Source of the DNA: an uncultured Flavobacteriaceae bacterium
Lineage (GTDB): Bacteria > Bacteroidota > Bacteroidia > Flavobacteriales > Flavobacteriaceae
Direction of reading: 5' to 3'
NCBI GenBank assembly: GCA_947494565.1
Contig: CANLVG010000001.1
Span: 1 to 64,000 of the forward strand
Length of the DNA stretch: 64,000 nucleotides
The translations under genes and the position numbers were made by a program. Below are positions 1-9,423 of this stretch, piece by piece (within the stretch, counting starts at the first letter, position 1; each line of letters opens with the position of its first letter). The notes beneath the pieces are model-generated. The model saw only the letters and a program-made list of their open reading frames with translations, was not told the origin of the DNA and ran no database searches.

Positions 1-561
1 GGACCTTTCTCCTTCGACGTCGACGGTACCCCCGATATGGTATCCGGTCTTTCCCTTGAGGGCGAGCGCATGGGCAGTAACAGTACGTTCGTGATCACTG
101 ACGACCAGGGCAAGATATTGGGTCTTCCCCCGACGCTCGAAGCGGTCGAGGGCGTTGATTTCGACGGTGCCGGTGCGGGCACGTGCCTGATCTGGTACCT
201 TCGTTACGAGGACGGCCTTGTGGGCGCTGAGATGGGCCTTAACGCGAACGACCTTATGGGCTGTTTCGACCTTTCCAACTATGTGGAGGTTGTGCGCAAC
301 GATCCAACAAGTGGTAAAACATCGGTTAGTTTGTTTCCCAATCCATCTACGGATAAACTGAATATATCAGTAGGATCCAAAGACGTGAAAAACGTGAGCG
401 TTTCACTTTTTGACTTTGGCGGTACCGATATCACCGACAAAATGAGACGTAATAGTGAGGAAGGTCTATCGTTTGACGTAAATGGCATTCCTGCAGGTAT
501 CTACTTGGTAAGGGTCAATGACGGCCGAACCGTAACTACCAAAAAAGTCATTATTAGATAG
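1..561 (+). CDS. C-terminal part of a large modular secreted protein with type IX secretion sorting domain (partial)
   Basis: The reading frame is open from the first base, so the start lies outside the window. The visible 186 residues have two parts. Residues 1-97 are one module of the kind repeated in very long flavobacterial surface proteins, with the phrases DDQGKILGLPP, DFDGAGAGTCLIWYL and GCFDLSN. The last 80 residues are a type A sorting domain for the type IX secretion system: a FPNPSTDKLNI motif, a GIPAGIYLVRV motif and a basic end. The protein is therefore probably exported and attached to the surface or released. Base use changes sharply near position 300: the module is G+C-rich with many GCG, GAC and CTT codons, whereas the sorting domain is ordinary for the window. 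The role of the module is unknown to me. Confidence 0.85.
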   Translation, partial: GPFSFDVDGTPDMVSGLSLEGERMGSNSTFVITDDQGKILGLPPTLEAVEGVDFDGAGAGTCLIWYLRYEDGLVGAEMGLNANDLMGCFDLSNYVEVVRNDPTSGKTSVSLFPNPSTDKLNISVGSKDVKNVSVSLFDFGGTDITDKMRRNSEEGLSFDVNGIPAGIYLVRVNDGRTVTTKKVIIR

Positions 562-590
562 GTTTTAATTCCATGTTGTTTAGTAAAAGT

Positions 591-619
591 CCTCGGAATT
601 CGTTCCGGGGATTTTTTTT
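591..619 (+). terminator. Rho-independent terminator
   Basis: An 8-bp stem (591-598 with 603-610, one G-T pair) closes a TTCG tetraloop and is followed by eight T residues. It lies 30 bases after the stop of the secreted protein, which it should terminate. Confidence 0.85.
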
Positions 620-758
620 GTTAAGAAAAACTTAGGGGATATAACAAGAATATCCCTAACCGTTTCTAAAAGTTTACTTTTTCGTGAAACCCGCACAACC
701 TCCTAATTAGTTCTTTGCACAAGACAATTACAATAAGTTAAAAACTAAAAAAAAAGTA

Positions 759-2663
759 ATGAAAAGAATGAACAAGTTTGCCTATACCGTATTGGCATTT
801 TTAACACTAACTATTATATCATCTTGTGATGATGATGAACAAGACCTTATTGTTCAAGAACAACAAGAGGAAGAACAAGAACCGGAACAACCTATGACCG
901 ATAATAGTCAATCGGTCGTAATCAATGAGATAAAGTATCTCGGGGAGGATACCATTGAAATTCTGAACAACGGAAATGATACAGTGGACCTTAACGACTA
1001 CTGGTTGTGTCTCGGACCGGGACAGTATGTGCAGCTGAGCACCTTGACTCCTGTTAGTGGGTCTTTGGAATTGGCTTCAGGAGATTATGTAGTGGTCAAT
1101 TCTACGCTTCCTGATGCCCAGGGAGGCCTAGGTCTTTACAATTCCGATGCATTTACCAATGCCGATGCTTTGGTGGATTTTGTGCAATGGGGCGCAGCCG
1201 GAAGTGCACGGGAAAACATAGCGGTTGCCGCGAATCAATGGAGTGCTGGGGATTTCATTCCCCTAGTGGCGAATGAAGAGAGTTCTATAGCTTATGACGG
1301 CGAGGGCAATGGGTCAACAGATTGGGCCGAGACGGCTACGGTAACATTTGGTGCCGTTAATGTGGTCACCGAACCGGAAACTATCTCGTTGACTTCCTTC
1401 AACATAACGATTACCAACGTAGTGAATTATTTGGATGCACAAATTTTTAATACCCCTGACGGCGCTTCAGAGCCCGGTCCGGTAACTGTAGCTGGTGGGG
1501 CATACTCCGTGGATTTTCAAGCTGTACCAGGAACAAAACTGAATTTTGCGACGATGCAGGTGGTTTCCAATGATTGGTTCTATGGGCCAACCGGAGCTGG
1601 AGTGGCTTTATTTGAAAACGGTATTCCGGTAACCGGAGATATCACGGATCAAATCTATCTATGGGATTCTGGCACTGAAGAGGAAGATGAGGCCACCTTT
1701 ACGTCAGAACCTGGTGGAGCCGAGGCCGGTGAACCTGATGATGATATTACTGTTCGTATGGTAACTACGGATGTGACCGATATGGTCAAAGTCACTTTGG
1801 CTTATGATGAGCCTACAAGAACATTTACCTTGAACATTAAGAACATTCAAGGCGCCATGGCTACAGATCCTGTTATACTTTCTCCAGGTATCGTTGTACT
1901 TCATGCATTGGCCAATCCTTTGTTTGATGCGGGGCAGCCAGAAAGACAACTCGGATTGGCCAAGATCGCGGTACAAGGAAATCCGGCGGACTTATTCGAA
2001 TGGTTCACTGAAAAGGGGTCGACAGGAGCACCTTTACGTTTGTCATCAAGCTACAGTGTTTTCTCACCCGGAATCGTTTATGCCTTTGGCGATGCCAGTG
2101 ACCCTGTATTTACTCAAGGAGAGGCGGCCGTCGCTGGCAGTGGATTGGAAGAACTTGCCGAGGATGGCAACAATGGGGTGATGTTCGATTATGTTACCAG
2201 TCAGCTCAATTTACCTGCTGCGAAGAGCAATGAAGCGGCCCCTATCGGTCCTGGTGAGAGCCTGACCTTTACTTTGAATGACGTGCCAGAAGGGTATAAA
2301 CTTGGTTTCAATACGATGTTCGTCTTTACCAATGATTGGTTCTTGGCCTATAATAATTCAGGATTCCCACTGTGGGATGAGAACGGTTCCCCCAACAGCG
2401 GTACCGAGGCAACTTTGAAAACATATTTGTACGATTCAGGAACTGAAGTAGACCAAATGGTGGGCTTTGGTGCTGATCAAGCGCCATGGCAAGTCGGTCC
2501 GAATACGGGTGCTGCTGATGGTAATACGGCTGTCCGTAGGGTATCGGAAATCGAGGATGTCCAATTTGGAAAAGGCCTTATTTCTTCACCGGCCGGTGTT
2601 GTTGGAATCGAAGATCCAAGAGGAGGCTATAATGTGGTCAAGGTAACCGTGACGCCCAACTAA
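759..2663 (+). CDS. Lipoprotein with lamin-tail-like domain and two spondin-type domains
   Basis: The N-terminus is a lipoprotein signal: basic start, hydrophobic stretch, then SSC with the lipidated Cys at about residue 23, followed by an Asp/Glu/Gln-rich spacer. Residues 50-160 look like a lamin-tail domain (VINEIKY, IEILNNG, DLNDYWL). Residues about 210-370 look like a spondin N domain (ITITNVVNYLDAQIF, LNFATMQVVSNDWFYGP, LWDSGTEEDE-like, VKVTL), and residues about 430-634 repeat the pattern in shorter form (FSPGIVY, LGFNTMFVFTNDWFLAY, YLYDSGTE). Spondin domains in Bacteroidota are surface-exposed and have been linked to adhesion. No catalytic residues are apparent. The gene has its own terminator on each side, so it is probably monocistronic. 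The lamin-tail assignment is weaker than the spondin one. Confidence 0.8.
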   Translation: MKRMNKFAYTVLAFLTLTIISSCDDDEQDLIVQEQQEEEQEPEQPMTDNSQSVVINEIKYLGEDTIEILNNGNDTVDLNDYWLCLGPGQYVQLSTLTPVSGSLELASGDYVVVNSTLPDAQGGLGLYNSDAFTNADALVDFVQWGAAGSARENIAVAANQWSAGDFIPLVANEESSIAYDGEGNGSTDWAETATVTFGAVNVVTEPETISLTSFNITITNVVNYLDAQIFNTPDGASEPGPVTVAGGAYSVDFQAVPGTKLNFATMQVVSNDWFYGPTGAGVALFENGIPVTGDITDQIYLWDSGTEEEDEATFTSEPGGAEAGEPDDDITVRMVTTDVTDMVKVTLAYDEPTRTFTLNIKNIQGAMATDPVILSPGIVVLHALANPLFDAGQPERQLGLAKIAVQGNPADLFEWFTEKGSTGAPLRLSSSYSVFSPGIVYAFGDASDPVFTQGEAAVAGSGLEELAEDGNNGVMFDYVTSQLNLPAAKSNEAAPIGPGESLTFTLNDVPEGYKLGFNTMFVFTNDWFLAYNNSGFPLWDENGSPNSGTEATLKTYLYDSGTEVDQMVGFGADQAPWQVGPNTGAADGNTAVRRVSEIEDVQFGKGLISSPAGVVGIEDPRGGYNVVKVTVTPN

Positions 2664-2685
2664 AGAATTTTGTGTTTGTTTGTTT

Positions 2686-2722
2686 AAAAAGGCCTTGGAA
2701 AAGTTTCCAAGGCCTTTTTTTT
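2686..2722. terminator. Bidirectional terminator between convergent genes
   Basis: A perfect 10-bp stem (2691-2700 with 2705-2714) has a 4-base loop. It is followed by eight T residues on the plus strand and preceded by A residues, giving a T run on the minus strand. It serves the spondin lipoprotein and the convergent small membrane protein. Confidence 0.88.
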
Positions 2723-2742
2723 GCCATAACATCAATATGTTG

Positions 2743-3222
2743 TTATTCCCATGAATCGATATGGTTCATATCGTCAAAATTATAATCTCCGACTCTATCT
2801 TTTCGATACTTGAAGGCTAATAATGTAAGACCAATAAGTAAGAAGTGTAAAAGGAGTATCAAAATGCCTACCGGTAAAAAGGCTCCCGGTAATAGATGAA
2901 ACTCATAATCGCCATAGGTAGAGAGCACATGAAGACTTTCAAATGCCTTATAGATGTATACGATAAGTATGACATAAAGTGCATACTCCAAATTTCGCAT
3001 TTGGGGATCGGTCATTTCATCTTCCTTGATCTTAAACCAAAGTACATAAAGAAAAACCAGATGTATGAGGGTCAGAATGGGAAAAATATAATTATCCAGT
3101 TTGAAAAAATAGAATTTCCCTGTGTAAGGGCCATAAAAGTTAAAGATTACCAGCGTCAATAGTACGATCGCAGATAGAATATAACTCCTTTTTAACGTAA
3201 ATAGTTGTAAAATGGGTTTCAT
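2743..3222 (-). CDS. Small multi-pass membrane protein of unknown function
   Basis: A 159-residue protein with four predicted membrane segments (about residues 15-33, 44-64, 80-97 and 116-137) joined by short loops. A basic N-terminus and an acidic, polar C-terminus suggest both ends face the cytoplasm. I recognise no family or catalytic motif. The gene is convergent with the spondin lipoprotein and shares its terminator. About 180 bases of non-coding DNA separate it from the next minus-strand gene, which also encodes a small four-helix membrane protein but is not visibly homologous. Confidence 0.65.
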   Translation of the reverse strand: MKPILQLFTLKRSYILSAIVLLTLVIFNFYGPYTGKFYFFKLDNYIFPILTLIHLVFLYVLWFKIKEDEMTDPQMRNLEYALYVILIVYIYKAFESLHVLSTYGDYEFHLLPGAFLPVGILILLLHFLLIGLTLLAFKYRKDRVGDYNFDDMNHIDSWE

Positions 3223-3402
3223 AATAAGTAGGTTTCTGGCGTTTGGGCACCAGGTCTGCTATTTTAAAACGACCACCTACTTCGTTTATTTAAAATATTC
3301 GATGAAGCGCCAGTAATGTTGGGTAACCTTAAATAATAGTGGTGAGGTACGCCTTTGAACGACATGAAATGATACGCTCCGAAACAATGAAATCAACTGG
3401 AA

Positions 3403-3840
3403 TTAGGTAATCCACCTGCGATCTGCCGCGATTTTCGAAAAGATATAGAGAAGCGCCCCTATGATAATTACAGCAATCGGTAAAATGGTACCCTGTACCA
3501 TATCGAAAACCTCTGTAGCATTGGTCATGAAGAAGTAATAGCAGGTGCGTGCTATTAGAGCTACCAGCGAAAGTAGGAACAGGGGAGTGGCCCATTTTTT
3601 TCGCACGAGAAGACCGATACAACCCAAAGCCCCGCCGAAAACGGCCAAAGCATACGCAGCGGTCAACCAAACCGGTTGGGTTTCGAAAATGGCCCTTTGC
3701 GCATCGCTCAAGGCCGCCCTCATTTCATCTTTCATATAAGCCTCGATCAAATAGAAGTAGACGCCTATAAGATTCCACAAGAGGCCCAGAACAGCCAGTA
3801 CCCAAAACCAAATGGTGGGTTTGATTCTTGATTGGTTCAT
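3403..3840 (-). CDS. Small four-helix membrane protein, conserved type in flavobacteria
   Basis: A 145-residue protein with four membrane segments at about residues 8-28, 60-80, 86-105 and 115-135. The N-terminal motif (WFWVLAVLGLLWNLIGV) followed by a charged segment rich in Asp, Glu and Lys (KDEMRAALSDAQRA) matches a hypothetical protein type I have often seen in flavobacterial genomes, but no function is known to me. The 133-base gap to the divergent truA-like gene should hold promoters for both. Confidence 0.65.
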   Translation of the reverse strand: MNQSRIKPTIWFWVLAVLGLLWNLIGVYFYLIEAYMKDEMRAALSDAQRAIFETQPVWLTAAYALAVFGGALGCIGLLVRKKWATPLFLLSLVALIARTCYYFFMTNATEVFDMVQGTILPIAVIIIGALLYIFSKIAADRRWIT

Positions 3841-3973
3841 TGTTTAGGTGGTTTATGGTTTACTGATGAAATTACAAAAAAAATGTTATGGTTGTTGAGA
3901 TTTGACATTTTCTTGAGGTAAGGGTTTTCATATTCTGGTCGATGACCTACTTTTAAGTGCAAAGCAGTCAATT

Positions 3974-4762
3974 ATGCAAAAAGAACGATTCTGTTACTTG
4001 ATAAGGGTTCAATATTTGGGATTTCGTTATAGTGGATGGCAAAAACAGCCTAATCAAAAGACCATTGAACAAATGATATTGAAAACACTTCGGTTTGTCT
4101 TGCCCGATAACAAAACAAAGGTTTTGGCGGCAGGCCGTACCGATGCTAAAGTTTCGGCCCTGGAAGCCGCTTTTGAACTTTTTATTGACGGCCCCTTGGC
4201 GGACAACCGCCTGTTCTTGGAGGAATTCAATAAAAATCTACCTCCCGATATTCGGGCTTTACATATCAATGAGGTGTCGCAAGAATTTAATATCATTCAA
4301 CATAGTAAGCGCAAAGAGTACGTGTACTTATTTTCTTTTGGTATAAAAAACCACCCGTTCTGCGCTCCTTTTTTGGCGAACATTATCGAATCTCTTGATA
4401 TTCAGATCATGAAAGAGGGAGCCCGCGTGTTCGAAGGGGAACATGATTTTTCAGCATACACGTCTCGCATGCAGGAAAACTCCAAATTTCTAAGAAAGAT
4501 AGAACGTTGTGTTATTCAAAATAATACCCTTTTGTCCGCAAACTTCTTTCCGGAAACGAGCTATGCGCTACACATCACCGCTACGGGATTTATGCGCTAT
4601 CAAGTCCGTATGATTATGGGGGCACTAATTGAATTGGGGAAGGGAAAGCTAACAGTACAAGAAATCGAGGCATCCCTTAAGGGTTCGCACGTGACACCAA
4701 TGACTTACGTCGCTCCGGGTTCCGGATTGTTGTTAAATAAATTGGAATTCAAAGAAAACTAA
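3974..4762 (+). CDS. truA: TruA-family tRNA pseudouridine synthase, divergent member
   Basis: TruA enzymes isomerise uridines 38-40 of the tRNA anticodon arm. The protein shows the family landmarks in order: an N-terminal LxRVQYLGFRYSGWQ strand, the catalytic Asp57 in GRTD, a HDFSAYTS motif near residue 157 and a FMRYQVRMIMGALIELG helix near residue 210. The catalytic motif continues AKVSA where the usual family motif has xGVHA, and the region after it is unusual, so this may be a second, specialised paralogue rather than the canonical enzyme. Length (262) is normal for the family. A 41-base gap separates it from corA on the same strand. Confidence 0.8.
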   Translation: MQKERFCYLIRVQYLGFRYSGWQKQPNQKTIEQMILKTLRFVLPDNKTKVLAAGRTDAKVSALEAAFELFIDGPLADNRLFLEEFNKNLPPDIRALHINEVSQEFNIIQHSKRKEYVYLFSFGIKNHPFCAPFLANIIESLDIQIMKEGARVFEGEHDFSAYTSRMQENSKFLRKIERCVIQNNTLLSANFFPETSYALHITATGFMRYQVRMIMGALIELGKGKLTVQEIEASLKGSHVTPMTYVAPGSGLLLNKLEFKEN

Positions 4763-4803
4763 GCTGTGAAGTTCATTATCTTTAAATTACTTCCTAAACA
4801 ACT

Positions 4804-5889
4804 ATGAAAAGAAATCCAAAGAGACACGAAAAGCCAAAGGTATCACGTGCCAAAAGAAAGATAGGAAAGGCTCCAGGAACCATTACCTATCTAGGACGAC
4901 GCGAGAAAACTGAAAGTAATGTCCATGTGTTTGATTATTCTTCTGAAGACGTCCGTGAAGAATATCCCAAGACCATAGGGGAAATTTTATCTTATAAAAA
5001 TAGTAAATCTACCTCTTGGATCGATGTTGTGGGTATCAGTGATGAGGCGTTTATTGAGGAGTTGGGGAAGAAGTTCGGTCTGAATCCGTTGTTGCTTGAA
5101 GACGCTATTAATCCGCAGCAAAGGCCCAAGATAGATGAATATGAATCTTATATTTTTGGTGTTTTTAAGATGGTATACATCTCAGATACCAATGAGTTGG
5201 TCAATGAGCATGTTGCATTTGTTCTTTTTGAACACTGTGTTTTGGTCTTTCAGGAAGAAAAAGAAGATGTTTTTAACGGAGTAAGAAATCGATTGAACAG
5301 GGCATTGGGCCGAATTCGTGAAAGAAAAAGTGATTACTTGTTCTTTGCGCTGTTGGATGCCGTAATCGATAACTATTTTGTTGTATTGGAAAGTATAAGT
5401 GCCAGAATGGAGGCCCTGGAAGCAGAGGTCTATGACAACCCCGATGCAGAAATGGCACATAAGATCCAACAACTGAAGAAGGACATTCTGAAAATCAGGC
5501 GACATATTTTTCCGGTAAAGGAATTGGTGGGGCGATTGATCGATAGCGAGAGCCATTTGATTTCAAAGGATACCAAACCATTTCTTCGGGATGCATTGGA
5601 CCATAGCGTTGAAATCAACGAGACTTTACAGGTATACCGCGAAATGTCAATGAGCTTAATGGAGATGTATATGAGCAATATGAGCAATAAAATGAATGAG
5701 GTCATGAAAGTGCTTACGATCATGGCATCGATTTTTATCCCGCTGACCTTTATTGCAGGGGTGTACGGAATGAATTTTAGAAACATGCCCGAGTTAGAGT
5801 CGGAGAACGGTTACTTTATTGTGTTGGGCGCCATGCTCCTCCTCTTTATTGCGATGTTGATGTACTTTAAAAAGAAGCGCTGGCTTTAG
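4804..5889 (+). CDS. corA: CorA-family magnesium/cobalt transport protein
   Basis: A 361-residue CorA channel subunit, expected to form a homopentamer in the inner membrane and admit Mg2+ (or Co2+). A large cytosolic alpha/beta and long-helix domain occupies residues 1-295. Two transmembrane helices close the protein, and the signature GMN lies at residues 322-324 between them, in YGMNF. The C-terminus is basic (KKKRW), as is typical. The N-terminal 25 residues are very basic and probably unstructured. It follows truA by 41 bases and may share its transcript. Confidence 0.93.
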   Translation: MKRNPKRHEKPKVSRAKRKIGKAPGTITYLGRREKTESNVHVFDYSSEDVREEYPKTIGEILSYKNSKSTSWIDVVGISDEAFIEELGKKFGLNPLLLEDAINPQQRPKIDEYESYIFGVFKMVYISDTNELVNEHVAFVLFEHCVLVFQEEKEDVFNGVRNRLNRALGRIRERKSDYLFFALLDAVIDNYFVVLESISARMEALEAEVYDNPDAEMAHKIQQLKKDILKIRRHIFPVKELVGRLIDSESHLISKDTKPFLRDALDHSVEINETLQVYREMSMSLMEMYMSNMSNKMNEVMKVLTIMASIFIPLTFIAGVYGMNFRNMPELESENGYFIVLGAMLLLFIAMLMYFKKKRWL

Positions 5890-6067
5890 CTCTCATCATT
5901 TTAAAACTTCAGAAGTCAATTGAAGTCTTTTGAAACCTCTGACTACTGTCGGTTTGTTTTTGCCTAAAGGAAGTTGAAAAAGAGATCGATGATGCTCTAG
6001 ATGACGATTAAGGTCCCAAAGTACTGGAGTGATGTAATTTTTGTACATTGTTTGAAAACCAAGCCAT

Positions 6068-6943
6068 ATGCCATATTGGGCGTACATTTGTTTACTGATT
6101 CTGGCGATTTATGTAGTCATTAGCGTTTTGCTTTTTTTTCTGCAGGACTATTTTATGTTCAAGCCTGAAAAACTACCGGAGAATTTTCATTTCCACTACG
6201 ATAATCAAGAAATTGAAGAATATAATGTGGAAACAAGAGATGGAGCCGTCATCAATGGGTTGCGGTTTAAAACGCAAGAGCCCAAAGGCGTGGTCTTTTA
6301 CCTAAAAGGAAATTCAAAAAGCATCAAAGGTTGGGGAAAATTCGCCGTGGACTTTACACGACATGGATACGATGTGGTCATGGTCGACTACAGGGGTTTT
6401 GGTAAAAGCACTGGAAAACGAACACAAAAAGCGGTCAAGCGCGACCTTCAGGTAATCTATAATAAAATCAAGGAAAATGTATCTGAAAAATATATCATCC
6501 TCTATGGGAGATCGTTGGGTTCAGGTTTCGCGACAAAACTTGCTTCGATGAACCACCCGAGAATGTTGATCCTCGATGCTCCTTATTATAGTCTAAGTAA
6601 AGTTGCCAAACGCTACTTGCCCTTTATGCCACTGTCAGTCTTGATCAAATTTCCAATGCCAACCTATAAGTGGTTGCAATACGTACAATGCCCCGTTCAT
6701 ATTATCCATGGCACAGACGATAAGTTGATTCCTTTTAAGACAAGCGTCAAACTCTCTAAAATACAGCCTAAACGCACCACTTTACATTCCATAATCGGTG
6801 GGGGGCATAAAAATTTGAACACCTTTGAATCATATCATAAGATACTGGAGGAAATCATGACGTCGAGGCCCAAAGAAGTCAATTTGAAGGGGTCGAGCAT
6901 AGATGTACAACATGACTCAAAAAAAGCGAATGCGAAGGCTTAA
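6068..6943 (+). CDS. Membrane-anchored alpha/beta hydrolase, first of an overlapping pair
   Basis: One N-terminal membrane helix (residues 5-25) precedes an alpha/beta hydrolase fold. The nucleophile elbow is GRSLGSG, the acid is in HGTDDKLIP and the histidine in GGGHKNL, so the triad looks complete. The HGN oxyanion-type motif of the neighbouring paralogue (YFHGNSGN) is changed here to YLKGNSKS, which may alter substrate handling. The class is often annotated as BEM46- or FrsA-like, and substrates are unknown. The 3' end overlaps the start of the next hydrolase gene by 41 bases, which points to a tandem duplication and coupled translation. No lid domain is obvious. Confidence 0.82.
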   Translation: MPYWAYICLLILAIYVVISVLLFFLQDYFMFKPEKLPENFHFHYDNQEIEEYNVETRDGAVINGLRFKTQEPKGVVFYLKGNSKSIKGWGKFAVDFTRHGYDVVMVDYRGFGKSTGKRTQKAVKRDLQVIYNKIKENVSEKYIILYGRSLGSGFATKLASMNHPRMLILDAPYYSLSKVAKRYLPFMPLSVLIKFPMPTYKWLQYVQCPVHIIHGTDDKLIPFKTSVKLSKIQPKRTTLHSIIGGGHKNLNTFESYHKILEEIMTSRPKEVNLKGSSIDVQHDSKKANAKA

Positions 6944-7730
6944 GAAAATCGGTATCGTACTTGCGGTGCTTTATGTATTGGTAACACTCTCGGCTTACTA
7001 CTTTCAAGAACACCTGATTTTCTTTCCGCAGAAAATGCCCTTGAACCATACCTATGATTTTTGTCAAAACTTCGAAGAGTTCAATTTAACGGCCAAAGAC
7101 GGTGCCCAACTCAATGCGGTTCATATAAAGCGCGATAGTGCTAGGGGAGTAGTGCTTTATTTTCATGGGAATTCAGGTAACATCTCCCACTTGAACCATG
7201 TCGCCAATTTGCTGGATAGAAAAGGGTATGACGCTATTTTGGTAGATTACAGAACCTACGGGAAAAGTACCGGGGAGTTAAGTGAGCAAGGCATGAAAGA
7301 AGATGCCCAATTATTTTATGATTATGCGTTGACCCAATATAATGAAGAAGCGCTTATTCTTTATGGACGATCGTTCGGTACTGGAATCGCTTCAGGTTTG
7401 GCTGCGGACAATCGTCCCAAAAAGTTGGTACTTGAATCTCCTTTTTACAGCGCCGTTTCTTTAGGAAAACATAGATTTCCGATACTACCGGTAAGTTGGT
7501 TGTCCCAATTTAGGTTTCCGTCCAATGAATACTTGTTGAAAGTGAATTGTCCTATTTACATTTTCCATGGCACCGAAGATCGCGTGATTCCCTATGAATT
7601 TGCCGAGAAACTATATGCTGAAATTCCTGACTCCGCAGAGAAGCATTTCTATCGCATTGAGGGGGCAGGGCATAATTATCTACAAGACTTTGACGTCTTC
7701 AAAAAAGGAATGATCGAAGTTTTCGAATGA
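6903..7730 (+). CDS. Membrane-anchored alpha/beta hydrolase, second of an overlapping pair
   Basis: A 275-residue paralogue of the preceding hydrolase, alignable over nearly the whole length. It has one membrane helix (about residues 16-35), YFHGNSGN oxyanion region, GRSFGTG nucleophile elbow, HGTEDRVIP acid site and GAGHNYL histidine. All canonical alpha/beta hydrolase elements are kept. The start at 6903 lies inside the upstream gene, and an in-frame ATG at 6912 is an alternative. The gene ends 5 bases before the convergent cysM stop, leaving no room for a separate terminator. Confidence 0.82.
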   Translation: MYNMTQKKRMRRLKKIGIVLAVLYVLVTLSAYYFQEHLIFFPQKMPLNHTYDFCQNFEEFNLTAKDGAQLNAVHIKRDSARGVVLYFHGNSGNISHLNHVANLLDRKGYDAILVDYRTYGKSTGELSEQGMKEDAQLFYDYALTQYNEEALILYGRSFGTGIASGLAADNRPKKLVLESPFYSAVSLGKHRFPILPVSWLSQFRFPSNEYLLKVNCPIYIFHGTEDRVIPYEFAEKLYAEIPDSAEKHFYRIEGAGHNYLQDFDVFKKGMIEVFE

Positions 7731-7735
7731 GGAAT

Positions 7736-8620
7736 TTATTTAAATAGTCCTGAGGACAGGTAACGGTCCCCACGGTCGCAGACTATCGATACGATAGTGC
7801 CACTCTGTAAGGTGTTCGCAAGACGAAGTGCTGCTGTTGCTGCCCCTCCGCTGCTTACGCCGGAAAAAATCCCTTCTTCCTTAGCGAGCCTTCCGGCCAT
7901 AAGTTCCGCTTCCTCTTGAGTGACCTCTAACACCTGATCTACTTTTGTAGCATCAAAGATCTTGGGTAGGTATTCTTCGGGCCATTTTCGAATTCCGGGT
8001 ATTTTCGCTCCCTCCTTGGGTTGTACGCCCACAATTTGAATGTTCTTATCCTGTTCTTTTAGGTAAGTCGAGGTACCCATAATTGTTCCTGTTGTACCCA
8101 TGGCCGATACAAAATGTGTGACATAGCCTTCGGTATCCCTCCATATTTCAGGTCCTGTACTTTGGTAATGTGCCTGCCAGTTATCTTCATTGGCAAACTG
8201 GTTGATCATCACGAAGCCTTCGCTTTTCACTTTCTCCTCGGCATAATCGCGTGCACCTTCTATACCTCTGTCTGCTGGGGTAAGCGTAACTTTAGCTCCA
8301 TAGGCCCTCATGGTCTGTACCCGTTCGACGGTCGAGTTTTCGGGCATGACCAATTCGATGTTTAACCCATAAATTCCGGCTATTAATGCCAAGGCGATCC
8401 CGGTATTTCCGCTGGTAGCCTCGATCAAATGTGAATCCTTGGTAAACGTACCGCGTTCCAAGCCACGCTTTATCATAGTATAGGCCGCCCGATCTTTTAC
8501 ACTTCCACCAGGATTATGACCTTCCAGTTTAAAGAGCAGTCGTACATTGGGATTTGTATTTAAAACACGTGATTCTACGAGAGGTGTGTTGCCGATAAAA
8601 TCTAGGATACTAGGAGACAT
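7736..8620 (-). CDS. cysM: Cysteine synthase B (O-acetylserine sulfhydrylase)
   Basis: A pyridoxal-phosphate enzyme that makes cysteine from O-acetylserine and sulfide or thiosulfate. The PLP lysine is Lys42 in GGSVKDRAA. Further family motifs are the substrate loop [10 protein letters not shown], the phosphate-binding GTTGTIMG and GVSSGGA near the C-terminus. Length (294) and the insertion-free N-terminus fit CysM more than CysK. Its start overlaps the end of the serine acetyltransferase gene by 11 bases, so the two are translationally coupled and supply consecutive steps. Confidence 0.93.
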   Translation of the reverse strand: MSPSILDFIGNTPLVESRVLNTNPNVRLLFKLEGHNPGGSVKDRAAYTMIKRGLERGTFTKDSHLIEATSGNTGIALALIAGIYGLNIELVMPENSTVERVQTMRAYGAKVTLTPADRGIEGARDYAEEKVKSEGFVMINQFANEDNWQAHYQSTGPEIWRDTEGYVTHFVSAMGTTGTIMGTSTYLKEQDKNIQIVGVQPKEGAKIPGIRKWPEEYLPKIFDATKVDQVLEVTQEEAELMAGRLAKEEGIFSGVSSGGAATAALRLANTLQSGTIVSIVCDRGDRYLSSGLFK

Positions 8621-9404
8621 GTGAAATGGGTTTGATTTTAATTTCGGGGGTGTGGAAAACGGTCGAATTCGGTGGTACGGATTTCGTCAACCATGCATTT
8701 CCGCCAATAATGGTATTTTCCCCGATTACGGTGTCACCGCCCAAAATGGTAGCATTGGCGTAAATAGTGACATTGTTTTCTATGGTGGGATGCCGTTTGG
8801 TCTTTTGAAGGTTTTTAGCAACAAAGAGACCTCCCAACGTGACCCCTTGATAAATTTTCACATGATTTTTAATGACGGCCGTTTCGCCAATCACTACACC
8901 TGTACCATGGTCAATATGAAATGAGTCTCCGATTTGTGCCCCAGGGTTGATATCGACCCCCGTTTGTCGGTGCGCGTATTCTGTCATCAATCGTGGTACC
9001 AAGGGAAATCCCTCTACATACAATTCATGTGCTAACCTATATATTGCGATGGCATAAAATCCGGGGTAGGCCATATACACTTCCTCTATGGAGAGGGAGG
9101 CCGGATCGCAATTGACAGTGGCTTCTGCATCACGGTTCAGTTTTTTCAAAATACCTGGAAGTTTGAGTACGTAGTTCTCCCAAAGTTTTTTACAAGGTTT
9201 TTCGGTATCCCAGCAGGCCAAGTCCACCAAGGTGTCAAACTCGGTTTCCAATTTGTTCAGATTGTCCTCCACTTCTGTTTCAATATCAAATAGGGTGTAG
9301 AAAAGCAGATTGGTAAAGACCTCTGTGCGTTCTTTCAACTGATATCTGAGATTGGGCTGCTTTTTGTGTTGGATGATTTGTTCGACAACGTTCTTTTTAT
9401 CCAT
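8610..9404 (-). CDS. cysE: Serine O-acetyltransferase
   Basis: This enzyme acetylates L-serine with acetyl-CoA to give O-acetylserine, the substrate of the downstream CysM. The N-terminal 110 residues form the helical domain. Residues about 140-255 are a left-handed beta helix of hexapeptide repeats, with the diagnostic [16 protein letters not shown] and YQGVTLGG. The last residues (KIKPISH) correspond to the flexible tail that in other CysE proteins docks into cysteine synthase, although that complex normally forms with CysK. Promoter and operon organisation indicate cysE-cysM transcription from near 9430. Confidence 0.92.
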   Translation of the reverse strand: MDKKNVVEQIIQHKKQPNLRYQLKERTEVFTNLLFYTLFDIETEVEDNLNKLETEFDTLVDLACWDTEKPCKKLWENYVLKLPGILKKLNRDAEATVNCDPASLSIEEVYMAYPGFYAIAIYRLAHELYVEGFPLVPRLMTEYAHRQTGVDINPGAQIGDSFHIDHGTGVVIGETAVIKNHVKIYQGVTLGGLFVAKNLQKTKRHPTIENNVTIYANATILGGDTVIGENTIIGGNAWLTKSVPPNSTVFHTPEIKIKPISHVS

Positions 9405-9423
9405 GAAAACCGTATTGAAACAT

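Noticed and set aside
3329-3670. 113-codon minus-strand frame
   Set aside because: It overlaps the four-helix membrane protein gene in another frame and has no recognisable fold; the membrane protein has far better support.
5896-6087. 63-codon minus-strand frame between corA and the hydrolase
   Set aside because: It overlaps the hydrolase start on the opposite strand, lacks any motif and is consistent with chance in a short AT-rich gap.
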